64,000 bases of DNA from NCBI GenBank assembly GCA_024336345.1, contig JANFOG010000005.1, positions 2,480,001-2,544,000 on the forward strand. The letters are read 5' to 3'. The position numbers were made by a program, and so were the translations under genes. The DNA comes from Mariannaea sp. PMI_226 (taxonomy: Eukaryota > Ascomycota > Sordariomycetes > Hypocreales > Nectriaceae). This document shows positions 24,772 to 36,072 of this stretch, piece by piece. The notes under the pieces were generated by a model. The model saw only the letters and a list, made by a program, of their open reading frames with translations. It searched no databases and had not been told where the DNA came from. The number at the start of each line of letters is the position of its first letter. Within the stretch, counting starts at the first letter, position 1.

Positions 24772-25465
24772 GAGTAAGCTACCTAGGCAGGTACTGTAGC
24801 AATATCAAATTACACACAATGTCTCAGTCCCTTACTTTCAATATCTGCATCAATATGCAGAATCTTTCTGAGGCTCAAATCGGCGCTTACCACGCTGAGC
24901 GACATGCACACTTTTCAATCCCGGGGGTGTGAATGGTTTCCCAAGCGGCCCCCTCTCCCCCCATCTCACCCCATGCAGCCAGATCCGATCGTCTGAGAGC
25001 CCTTGTTTCTGGGTTCAAACAAAATAAGCTGAGCCTCATCCGTGATATCCCCGATGCAGACGACGCAAGCCATCTTCCGCGAGGTGACCCACTCTAGGAG
25101 CGGAGCTAGGCTGCCCAAGTCGGGACGCAAGGCATACTCGCTCGTTCTACTTCACAACCATTGGGCCAAGAGCCGCGTCAAACGCAAGGTCATTTCCGAA
25201 AACTTTGATGAAATCTATTGCACATGGTTGAGACGACTCATGAAACACTGAACTGGACCCACGGTCACTATTGCGAAAGCGGTGCCATCTAAGAGCCCTT
25301 CCCGTACACCCTTGTCTCTTCCCCTCTCCCCCTGCATAGCCAGCGTTTCTGAGGAATAGACTGTCTTTACTTCGCACATCGGACGAATCAAGGGCCTCTA
25401 CTGTAGTTCAATAAAGCGCACCGACCCTTTGGTTCATCATGAGCATTGTTCGTCCTAATCTTCAC

Positions 25466-26572
25466 TTAGTCCTTCTCCGCAATAGCTTGTAATCGCTCAT
25501 CAATCTCGTCTTCGGTCAAAGTTCTGAAACCCTTTTGGGTTCCCTCTTCACCGTCTGCTCGAGGACCACCCACAATACCAATCTCAATCTCTCCCTTTTT
25601 GAAGTCCATGCTGAGAACGGAGCTCAGCGTCGTAATGGCAAGCTCAACCACATCCTCCCACGAGCCCTCGGCGTGGTCTTTGTTTCGTAGCTTCTTCTCA
25701 AGATGGTTCAGTGCCTCCTGTTGCTTCGGACCTGCCGCAGTACCCTTGTAGCCAATGTAGTATCCTGCCGGGTCACACTTAAACAGCTGGGGACCGTATT
25801 CTTCATCAAGGGCGATCAACGTTGTTGCCACACCGTACGGACGCATGTAAGCCTAATGATGATGTCAGCACAATCTGTGGCTCATAAATTCTCCGCAGCA
25901 TCAACACGGCAGCTGAGATATGCCTACCCGCTGAGTGTAGACTTGGCTGATGTTGGCCAAACGCTTCGCCAGAGCATCAGCTGGCATCTCATATCCATAC
26001 TTGTAACGGAACTCGGCCGCTTCGCCTTGGGCTCGTTGGGCAAAAGCCCTAGCATCAGCAATGGAGCCGGTGATGACGCATCCAACCGAGGGGGAGATCT
26101 GGAAAATGTGGGAGACGGAAGCAGGGTCGATGAGTTTATCCTATGTTCTCTCGATCAGCACCTGGTCGGCATCTTCTTTGTCCTTCTACCAAAAAAAAAA
26201 AAAGCCCAGCAAAACTTACGGGAACCTTCTTCTGAGATAGGACAACCGCGCAGTCCTTGCCCCTCACTCCAACTGACATGATGTTGGCTGCAGTGATGGC
26301 CTTGAAGGCATACTCTACCCAAGCAAGTCAGTCACCGTCGGTTTGAACTCAACAAGTCGGTCTGCGTAGTCCGTTTGCTGGGTTGTCATTGAGATGATAT
26401 ATCGGAGATCGAGGAGAGCTGTCCGACAAGGAATTAACATACCGACTTGGTACAGACGGCCATTGTCGGCAAAGATAGTAATATGTCGGTCGTAAGCGCC
26501 GGCTGCGAGGATCGAAAGTTAGAACTAGCTCTTGGTATTGCTAGGGTAGCTATGGACAAACATACCCGACAT
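25466..26572 (-). CDS. SCL1: 20S proteasome subunit alpha-1
   Basis: Five exons on the minus strand (26572-26566, 26502-26443, 26314-26220, 26140-25928, 25852-25466) give 253 aa. The N-terminus, [26 protein letters not shown], contains the proteasome alpha-type signature (YDxxxxxFxPxGRxxQVEYA). [18 protein letters not shown] and the C-terminal [10 protein letters not shown] match the Scl1/PSMA6 paralog rather than other alpha subunits. Alpha-1 is a non-catalytic subunit of the outer ring of the 20S core and helps gate substrate entry. The first exon is only seven bases (ATGTCGG), a common pattern for this gene. It is head-to-head with the WKF gene, 857 bp apart. Confidence 0.95.
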
Positions 26573-27429
26573 GGTGGGCGACTGGAGGTTCTTTGAATTG
26601 TGATTTCGATGTAGTTTCGGGAGGGTGAGCTCAAGCGTAGCTCTTCGTTGTCGGGAGAATTGCTCTCGGAGACAGGAATGGGAGTTGTTGCAGTATGGGG
26701 TAGCTGTTGTATGGAGAGGTCGACGCGTTAGCACAAGCTTGCCTAGAGCACACGAGGCATCTAAGCTCAATGGCAAGGCTGGTTGATGCCTCGCGGGGAT
26801 TATGTAATCCTGAGGCAGGAACAAGGATGTCATATTCGGGGTGTCACAAATAATCAGACACTATGTCAATGCACTGCATGAATGCGTCTCGAGTCTCATA
26901 TTCTAATTTCCCTTTGCAATATCATATGAAATTTACTTTACGGGTTTCTAAAGCATTAATTACATTCCCAGTTCGCATTGTAGCAATATTCTTCTCATAA
27001 AGGACTTCTTCTGGTCATGTTCAGCGCCGCAATGCTGGTTATCATATTTTTGTCCAGTACTTTTAGTAGCACTTAATCGAGGGGCTATCCCTGCCAGGAG
27101 CTTTGATAGCGTCCAGACCCGAAAAAAAAAATGTCAATGCCAACCAAGATTTCTGGTTCGTCCATCGTCGAACAACACAACACAGCGAGCGACCTGGCAG
27201 TCTTTTTCCGCTAGAGCTGCAGGATAAACAATCGCATTCCCTAACCTGCGCGGCCGTGCCTTTATCTGATAGGTCAGCTAGCGACACATTTCCAATCAAG
27301 AAAAAAAATTAACCAAGCCCGTGGGTAAAAGAAAAGCAAGGGAAAAAAAAAATCAGGCTAGACGCTTGGTTGCTTAAGGAGAGACCTTCACTCTCCCTGG
27401 CTCGTCCAAGCAGACTTCTCCCACCCATC
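26573..27429. other. Divergent promoter region, SCL1 / WKF gene
   Basis: 857 bp between two start codons on opposite strands. A-runs occur at 27121-27130 and 27340-27351. No coding signal and no recognisable yeast-type proteasome-associated control element was seen. Confidence 0.55.
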
Positions 27430-28707
27430 ATGTCTTCCTCCAAGGGCAACGTGCCAGCGCAGCAGGCACCTAGCTGGAAGAAACCGGATCAGAAGCTGAA
27501 GCGATCGGCTGCTGCATCTGAACCCGCAATCGCAACCGGTCGCCCAACCGTTGGGCACCCAAGCAGCACGCATGAGGGCACGCCCAGCAAGAGAAAACTC
27601 GACAGCCACGCCCCGCCGCACTCGAATTCCTCCCACGTTGCTAAGCGACCACGCAAAGATGAGACCACTGCCGATCGGAATGGACAGCTAAAGAGGAAAA
27701 AATCCGTCACCTTTGCTAATGTCCCCTCCAAGAACGACACTGCTGCCACCGACAGCAACTCCAAGACTGCTTCAGAGAACGTCTCTCAAAAGAAGAGCAA
27801 GGGTCCGGCAAAGAAGAAGAAAACCCCACCTCCCTCGGATATCAAGCCGGCGTTGGAGTATCTGCGGTTATGGAAGACGGCCCGGTCCAGCTGGAAGTTC
27901 AACAAGAATCACCAAACCACCCTTATCAAGCACGTCTTCGATGTGGACGGTATCCCTGCCGCTGATATCGAGACCTTCTACGATTATATCAAGGACCTGA
28001 AGGGGCTTGTAAGAATGCGATTGAGAGAAACAGCCCTGGCTATCAGGACCAAGGACCAGTCTGATGAAGGGGATGCCTTCCCCGAAGGAACCGCCGATGT
28101 CAATGCTACCCAAGAACGATATGAAACCGTCCTCGCCAAGCTTTTACAGTCGCAACCAGTAGGAAGCAAGAGGAAGTGTTTTGTGGAAGAGGACTATGTC
28201 TCAGGCTCAGATGATGGCGAAGTCATTGTTCAACGTCTTATCAAGCGCATGCGAGCTGAGCTGGTCATTGACGAGTTCTCTGATGATGGAGATATTGAAC
28301 TACCAACACCATCATCGGCCTCTTCAAAAACGCTTACAGGCAGCGACCAGGACACGACCACTGCTGCCAAGAAGCTGAAACTAAACGATGGCACCGGTAA
28401 GCGGCGACGAAAGCTGCGAACGAATCTCGATAGCGACACCGAGAGCAGCAGTAGCAGCGATAGCGATAGCGACAGCGACAGCGATAGTGACAGTGATGGT
28501 GATAGTGATGACGACACATCAGACTCTGACACCAGCAGTAGCGGTAGCTCTTCTTCTTCTTCCTCTGAAGATTCGTCATCAGATGATGATGACGAAGAGG
28601 ATAATGGCAATGAAAGTTCGAGCAGCTCGTCGGGATCGTCGTCATCATCCGAAGCCGACTCAGATGATGCCAGCTCGGACAGTTCAGACAGTGAGGAGGA
28701 AAGTTAA
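27430..28707 (+). CDS. WKF-domain (C7orf50-like) nuclear protein with acidic serine tail
   Basis: Single exon, 425 aa from the ATG at 27430. The N-terminal 135 residues are basic with several NLS-like clusters (TPSKRKLD, AKRPRKDE, AKKKKTPP). Residues about 137-210 form the WKF domain: LEYLRLWKTARSSWKFNKNH with W-K-F at 155-157, then helices ending in LRETALAIR. This domain is found in human C7orf50 and related nucleolar proteins. After about residue 300 the protein becomes an extended Ser/Asp/Glu-rich tail, with long SD and SSS runs encoded by AGCGATAGC-type repeats at 28437-28515, resembling SRP40/Nopp140-like acidic tails. The sequence KKSVTF at 90-95 fits the PP1-docking consensus. A ribosome-biogenesis role is inferred from domain and composition only. 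Confidence 0.88.
   Translation: MSSSKGNVPAQQAPSWKKPDQKLKRSAAASEPAIATGRPTVGHPSSTHEGTPSKRKLDSHAPPHSNSSHVAKRPRKDETTADRNGQLKRKKSVTFANVPSKNDTAATDSNSKTASENVSQKKSKGPAKKKKTPPPSDIKPALEYLRLWKTARSSWKFNKNHQTTLIKHVFDVDGIPAADIETFYDYIKDLKGLVRMRLRETALAIRTKDQSDEGDAFPEGTADVNATQERYETVLAKLLQSQPVGSKRKCFVEEDYVSGSDDGEVIVQRLIKRMRAELVIDEFSDDGDIELPTPSSASSKTLTGSDQDTTTAAKKLKLNDGTGKRRRKLRTNLDSDTESSSSSDSDSDSDSDSDSDGDSDDDTSDSDTSSSGSSSSSSSEDSSSDDDDEEDNGNESSSSSSGSSSSSEADSDDASSDSSDSEEES
28437..28704 (+). repeat. Ser/Asp codon repeat in WKF gene
   Basis: Runs of AGC/GAT/GAC and TCT/TCA/GAT codons encode the acidic serine tail. The tract is internally repetitive at the DNA level, so its length may vary between isolates. Confidence 0.85.
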
Positions 28708-29039
28708 CACCTGAAGAGTGATAAATTCAAAATCATGAGAGAACACCCGCGCGTATGCACACACGCACACAAAGGCTGCGAGCTGGGTACACTGTAACAC
28801 CTCTGTTCAGATACGACATGCATCATTAGATATTAGATAACTCAGCAGAACAATATTGCCACCTGGTTCTGTCGGCGCTAGGCACATTTTTCTATTAGGT
28901 CGAAAAGGAAATACGGGAAATATAGATGTTCCACATATGGAATAAACACATACACAAAATACTTGCACTTATGTTTTGATTTCGCTTGCCAATAATAGCT
29001 ACTTTGACTTTGACTAAATCTCGTTCTCGGTCTTGTGAG
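28708..29039. other. Convergent 3' flank
   Basis: 332 bp between convergent genes, AT-rich in the second half. No coding signal. Confidence 0.6.
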
Positions 29040-29969
29040 TTACAGTTTTGTGAAACCCTCCTTGGGTGGTTGAAGCCAGTTCTTCTTGTCGTACTCTCTA
29101 TCGTCTCCCTCGATGATGTGGAAAGTATAGATAATTCTACCCTTCTGGCTGGTATTCTTCTCGCTCTTGTGCAGAATGTTGCCATTGATCAGCACTAGGT
29201 CACCTGCCTTGACCTCGCCGGCAACATACTCCCCGCCGCCCTCTGGCCGCTCAACTCCATACTCCGCCCCCTCTGGGAACCGGGGTCCCTCATTGTCCAC
29301 CATCTCCGTGCCGGTGTCCCCAGCCTTGCGCACCAGCCGCTTCTCCACGGGTGCCCACCGGTGCGACCCCGGTAGGAAGCTGAGGCATCCGTTCTGGAGC
29401 GTGGAGTCCTCTAGGGCGTACCAGAAGCCCACCGCGGAAGGTGGGTTCGTGTACAGGAAGGTCGAGTCCTGGTGCGGAGGCACGGCGCCGCCAATCTCGG
29501 GCTGCTTGCAGATGACCATGCTCTGCAGGCAGCGCGGGTCCTTGAAGCCGATGGACCGGGCGATGGCGGCCGGGCTCACCTCGCCGGCGGCGCGGACGGC
29601 AGCGTCGTCAATGAGGTGGGCGAAGGGGGGCGACAGCACGTGGAGGTAGTGGCCGATCTTGTTCACGGCACGAGCCTTGGGCTTTGTTAGCGAGCCGGCC
29701 TCGTCAAAGGCATCCTCCTCCAGGAAGAAGCGGATCTTATCTCCCGAGGAGAGGAAGTAGTCATCGCCGACGTGGTCAGATTTCTCTCCCGTGGAGAAAC
29801 GGGTGAGTGGGTGATCCTCGAGTGAGAAGGAGTCGAGGAGACGATGAGTCTCTGAGAGTAGGGAGGACACCGTTGCAGGTTTGATGGCGTTGGGGATGAC
29901 AAGGTAGCCGTCGCGGTTGAACGCGGCAAGTTGCTCTTGGGTAAGACCCGGCGCTGATTCAACGGACAT
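29040..29969 (-). CDS. Phytanoyl-CoA dioxygenase (PhyH/PHYHD1-like)
   Basis: Single exon, 309 aa. It is an Fe(II)/2-oxoglutarate-dependent oxygenase of the PhyH family. The iron triad is visible: H166-x-D168 in PPHQDSTF, and H267 in NGNILHKSEKN. R278 in KGRIIYTFH is the expected 2-oxoglutarate-binding arginine. The N-terminal FNRDGYLVIPNAI motif is a family hallmark, and its resemblance is greatest to PHYHD1-type enzymes (LSFLPGSH, GDLVLINGNILH). Human PhyH alpha-hydroxylates phytanoyl-CoA in peroxisomes; here the last residues (TKL) resemble a weak PTS1 tripeptide but not a canonical SKL, so location is uncertain. The substrate cannot be told from sequence. All catalytic residues are intact. 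Confidence 0.93.
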   Translation of the reverse strand: MSVESAPGLTQEQLAAFNRDGYLVIPNAIKPATVSSLLSETHRLLDSFSLEDHPLTRFSTGEKSDHVGDDYFLSSGDKIRFFLEEDAFDEAGSLTKPKARAVNKIGHYLHVLSPPFAHLIDDAAVRAAGEVSPAAIARSIGFKDPRCLQSMVICKQPEIGGAVPPHQDSTFLYTNPPSAVGFWYALEDSTLQNGCLSFLPGSHRWAPVEKRLVRKAGDTGTEMVDNEGPRFPEGAEYGVERPEGGGEYVAGEVKAGDLVLINGNILHKSEKNTSQKGRIIYTFHIIEGDDREYDKKNWLQPPKEGFTKL

Positions 29970-30726
29970 GATGAGATGTGATGCGAGTAGAGTTTGCGAT
30001 CTCGCTCAAATTAGAATACTCGCCTCTGATAAAATATGTGACTCGACTTTCACTCGGTCGACGATTCCTGATGGTTCAAAGGGTGAGTGGTGGTGAGAAT
30101 TCTTCAACGCAGATATGACAAGAGGTGGGGTTGTATCTCACCCCCCGCCTCCCATAGTACTCTCGTGATAACTCCGCAATGCGGAGGTCGCGGGACATTT
30201 ACGGAGGGAACTCTGTCTTCGACTGATAAGAACCCAATGTAGTTTTGTATTAAAGCCTCCGCGAAGGTAGTTGGCTTTTACTCAGTCCTACATGTTTGGG
30301 TGGTTTACGCTTCCTTGATCATATGAGACGAAACCAAGAAAACAGAATTTACGAAATGCGTGAAAGACCATTTATTAGTACTAGATCAACGTCGTGACAT
30401 ATTTTGATGGAGCAAGATTGAAAGTTGCCTTTGGAATTATCCAGATAGTTCAAAGGGCTTCCGTATCAATTATTAAACTAGCTGACGACGTATAACAAGG
30501 ATGAAACCAATCCAATTCTTGAGGTTGGCCCCATAGTCGCTCTCAAGTGTCCAGAATTATATCAAGATTTATACTCTGGCTGTCAATCCAGATCACCTGA
30601 CTCAACAAACCCCCAAACGCCTGTCCTATTATGCTATAATAGGTTAAGGATGCAACTATGTGAAGTAGTTAAAAAATGAATAAAAAGATCTAGAAAATGA
30701 TGGAAGAGTCGCAAATCTGTCCTCTC
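29970..30726. other. Intergenic, no gene seen
   Basis: 757 bp upstream of the dioxygenase gene and downstream of the claudin-like gene. AT-rich, with no protein signal. Confidence 0.6.
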
Positions 30727-31586
30727 TTAAGCATTGAGAGGCTCCTGGAGGAAGTCGTAGCCATCTTCGGGAGGAAGAAGATATGCGGAGAGGACGATTC
30801 CAGCCGCAGTAAGAATGGAAATAATCGCACTAGTAGTCCCAAGATAAAACGAGACATCGAGATTCCATCCAGGAATGGTGAACTGGTCATCGTTTTCGAA
30901 TAGATACGCCTGTGATAGTCTGTTAGTCAACAAGAAACACGAAAGCCATGGGCTTTAAGGATGAGAGGTTCGAGGATGAACTTACCACAATGGAAATAGT
31001 GGCAAACTCGGCAATGGAAACGAGGGTCAACAAGGCTCCCACGAAAGGCCAGCCCGTCTCACGCTTGTACTTGCCACCTCCAATGATTACAGCGAATGAA
31101 ACGAGACCTGCCAGGCACAGGATTGTGGAAAACGACGCCATGAACCCAACCGTCCTCCACATGGAGCAAAAGTATCGCTCCCCATCCTGGCATAACTCCT
31201 TGTAGGGGAATGGTCGACAAGGCGGATCATCGAGGTTCGAACAGCTCTTTTGCAGGCCGATATGCTTCTCCACCCTCTGTCCGGCATTGGTCGTAACTGA
31301 GTAGCTCACCCAGTTCGGTATCCATATGGATACCACAATCATGACCGTCGCTATTTTATGTTAGTCCCATGTTCATTTCAAGGCATCATGTATTAATTGC
31401 CGCCTTGTATCGCCGCCATCGTGAGTTGAATGTTTTGAAGCAACACGCTGCAGACCAAACAGGCGTCATCGACGTCATGGCGGCTTGGCATTGGATTGCG
31501 TCTGGCGGGGGAATAAAGTGGTGAGAGGGGCACGTACCGGCAGCAAAGGCCACGAGGCCAGAAAAATATACTGAGACGCGTGTCAT
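30727..31586 (-). CDS. Claudin/SUR7-like four-TM membrane protein
   Basis: Three exons on the minus strand (31586-31538, 31350-30986, 30909-30727) give 198 aa. Four hydrophobic helices are visible: residues about 5-30 (YFSGLVAFAAATVMIVVSIW), about 84-107 (VGFMASFSTILCLAGLVSFA), about 117-138 (PFVGALLTLVSIAEFATIS) and about 160-181 (LGTTSAIISILTAAGIVLSA). The first extracellular loop has W30 and a claudin-type G-L-x-x-x-C (GLQKSC) with four Cys in total. This is the arrangement of fungal claudin-like proteins (SUR7/PalI superfamily, fission yeast Dni proteins), which organise plasma-membrane domains or cell fusion. The cytosolic C-terminus is short and acidic (PPEDGYDFLQEP). The family is inferred from topology and this motif, so the exact subfamily is open. 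Confidence 0.78.
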
Positions 31587-32956
31587 GATCCAGAAATACA
31601 ACGGAGCACGACAGCTTTGGGGATGGGATGGAAAGAGGCGCTTGGTATGGTGAGAGGAAGAAAAGATAATGAAACGTAGATGCCTTGTCTGATGTGTGTC
31701 TGCTTTGAGGGAGTGTGGCTGGTAGCTTGGATCTTGGTGTGACGCAACGACAGTGTGGCGTTGTGGCGTTACGCTTCCCTAAATAGCAATTCCGGACGCT
31801 TTTGGCCCAATGCTGGTAATCTCGAGACTTGGCCTCTCAAGCGATCACCGTCGGTGTTAACCAGTGGTTGTGAAAGCCGCTCACCCTACCCCGGATCGCC
31901 AGGGCCATGGGGAACTTGGTCCATTGATAAGAAGCATTTGAGCCATTTACGTTACTTCCCATGCCTGGGGAGCGGTATCTACAGTGGTACCAAGGGATGA
32001 ATTTCATGTCCTACTACCAGTGATTAAGCAAGCTGCTCTGAAGATGGTTTTCTGGGACGCAATCTGTCACAGGTGCCGTATCCTTACGCGTCGTCGAAGA
32101 TGTGTGCCCATTGCAATTCAGTATTCGTACATGGGTATGGTGGATAAATGTGATGGCGCCATCAGATCCCATACAAGCGATGATATGTCAGGTCAAAATC
32201 AAACCCAGAACGCTGAATCGTACCAACATTCTGCGCCATGACACGTTGAATAAAATCGCTACCAAAGAATTCCATATTTCCAACACCAATGAATTACGTG
32301 ACTGTCACTTTAAGAAACCGCAAAATTCACGTTAATCAGACAGATACCTCTCCTAGCGCTCAGCTCTGATCCTACCCTACACCAAGGTTGCCCATCACCA
32401 ATTTTTTTTTAGCATCTCGGAATCCCAAGTGGCCCGTGGTACTTGATATACGTAAGGTAGGCTTGAGGGAAGAACCGGCTTCAGATCTTATTGGCCAAGT
32501 TTCTTTCCTACAGACAACCAAAGTCTGGACTCTCATTGCTCGATGTTCAATACGATTACCGGGGCTTTTCTGTTGTGTCAGAGCTCTCGCCTCCGGCTTC
32601 CCGCCCGGAAGGACCCTGACGCTAACGGCCTAAAATTACCTAAGGTAAGTAAACAACTAGATTCCAGAATCGCTTAGCGACGGCATCGTGATTCAATTCG
32701 TTCACGCCTTCGTCGGTGACACTTTCCTCTCCGGAAAACCCACTCCAAGCCCGGACCCATCTCCAATTTACGTGCAGCTTTCTTCCCTCTCTCTCCTACC
32801 CAAATTGGTCATATCTCTTTGCCTTTCTCCTTGCCCCGGCCGCCCCGCCCCCACTTCTTCTCCGTTGACCGGAACGCCGAACAGTAACGAGCTTCGTCTT
32901 CCTGCCCCTCCTCCATTTTCCTGGGGAAGAGAAAAAAGAAAAAGAAACTCCAAACC
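31587..32956. other. Divergent promoter region, no gene seen
   Basis: 1.37 kb between the claudin-like gene (-) and the amidase gene (+). The last 200 bp are C/T-rich and read as a leader for the amidase. Confidence 0.55.
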
Positions 32957-33970
32957 ATGCGAACTGGATTAAGAACACTTGCTACAGCATCCAGGTTCTT
33001 CTTACAGCCGCGCGCCACCTTAAATCCTATCCTCCGACATCCCTTCTTCTCGCGCACCATGTCCACCTCCATCCCCGATCCCGTGCTCAAGCAGTCCGTC
33101 AAGCTGGCTCTCATCCAGCTTGCCGCGGGTGCCGACAAGCAAGTCAACCTCCAGCGCGCCGCAGAACACGTTACCAAGGCCGCCTCACAAGGCAACAAGA
33201 TCGTGGTCCTCCCCGAGTGCTTCAACTCGCCCTATGGCACAAAGTACTTCCCGCAGTATGCCGAGACGCTGCTCCCCTCACCACCGCCGGCCGACCAGGC
33301 CCCCTCGTTCCACGCGCTGTCCAAGATGGCCTCAGACAACAAGATATACCTGGTTGGTGGTTCAATCCCGGAATTCAACCCGGATACCGGAAAGCACTAC
33401 AACACAAGTCTCATATTCGGCCCCGACGGAAAGTTGCTGTCCACGCATCGCAAGACTCACCTCTTCGACATTGACATCCCTGGCAAGATCACATTCTGTG
33501 AGTCGGAGGTGCTCAGCCCAGGGAACAAAGTGACGATCGTCGACCTGCCAGAGTACGGCAAGATTGCCGTTGCCATCTGCTACGACCTGCGTTTCCCCGA
33601 GCTGGCCACCATCGCCACCCGCCACGGCGCCTTTGCTCTCATCTACCCAGGTGCCTTCAACACGACCACTGGTCCTCTGCACTGGCGCCTTCTGGGTCAG
33701 GCCCGTGCCGTAGACAACCAAGTTTACGTTGCTCTCTGCAGTCCTGCTCGGGATGTGAACAGCGATTATCAGGCTTGGGGACATACTATGGTTGTCGATC
33801 CCATGGCCAGCGTCCTAGTGGAGGCGGACGAGCATGAGACTATCGTCGAGTGGGAGTTGGAGAATGATAAGATTACCGAGCCGAGAAAGAACATCCCCAT
33901 CAACTCACAAAGGAGGTTCGATGTGTATCCCGATATAAGCAAGGGAGACGTTCAATTTGAAGAGTCTTAA
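32957..33970 (+). CDS. NIT3: Omega-amidase / nitrilase-superfamily NIT2-NIT3 type
   Basis: Single exon, 337 aa. The nitrilase-fold catalytic triad is intact: E87 in VVLPECFNS, K166 in STHRKTHLFD and C208 in VAICYDLRFPE. YPGAFNTTTGPLHW and VDNQVYV are typical of Nit2 omega-amidases, which convert alpha-ketoglutaramate (and alpha-ketosuccinamate) to the keto acid and ammonia, or repair deaminated glutathione in the Nit1 branch. Residues 1-34 are rich in Arg/Thr/Phe with no acids (MRTGLRTLATASRFFLQPR), a good mitochondrial presequence. A second ATG at 33059 (codon 35, MSTSIPDPV) matches the usual cytosolic start, so dual targeting by leaky scanning is plausible. The enzyme assignment is firm; choice between Nit1 and Nit2/3 activity is by resemblance. 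Confidence 0.92.
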   Translation: MRTGLRTLATASRFFLQPRATLNPILRHPFFSRTMSTSIPDPVLKQSVKLALIQLAAGADKQVNLQRAAEHVTKAASQGNKIVVLPECFNSPYGTKYFPQYAETLLPSPPPADQAPSFHALSKMASDNKIYLVGGSIPEFNPDTGKHYNTSLIFGPDGKLLSTHRKTHLFDIDIPGKITFCESEVLSPGNKVTIVDLPEYGKIAVAICYDLRFPELATIATRHGAFALIYPGAFNTTTGPLHWRLLGQARAVDNQVYVALCSPARDVNSDYQAWGHTMVVDPMASVLVEADEHETIVEWELENDKITEPRKNIPINSQRRFDVYPDISKGDVQFEES

Positions 33971-34374
33971 TGAATACTCAAAATAGATTATACCAGAGTG
34001 ATTTCCATAATGATACGTATATACGAATGAACCTCACCGAAACAAGAATATCCAAGGCTTTTTCTTAGAAAACTAGTACAACGTCATTCAGTTCACGCAT
34101 GTCACTTAAATACGAGTGATAGGAACATGTTCTTTTTTTTTTTTTTTTTTTCGTCATCATCAGACATCATAACGAGACTTTACTTTTCAGTAAAGCCAGG
34201 ATTGCATTTTCTTTTTTCTCATTTTCAGAGATTTAATGCGCTTTAAGCGCTCTCAACAAAAATCTATCGTGACTACCATAGTCATTTCTTGTTTCTTAGG
34301 TTGAAATTAAATGCAAATACTGCCCCCACCTTCTCCTACCCAACCAAATCTTTGCCTTCGTTGGCGTCCTGAAC
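33971..34374. other. Convergent 3' flank
   Basis: Contains a T-homopolymer at 34132-34151 and AT-rich sequence; no coding signal. Confidence 0.6.

Positions 34375-36072
<1,698 letters not shown>

Larger units (their letters stand above)
22034..25465. other. Long intergenic region with low-complexity tracts
   Basis: About 3.4 kb. A 228-codon minus-strand frame (22975-23661) is probably fortuitous: GC-rich, no family resemblance, no splice context. Poly-C and AC repeats and a 12-bp tandem unit are listed separately. Confidence 0.5.
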
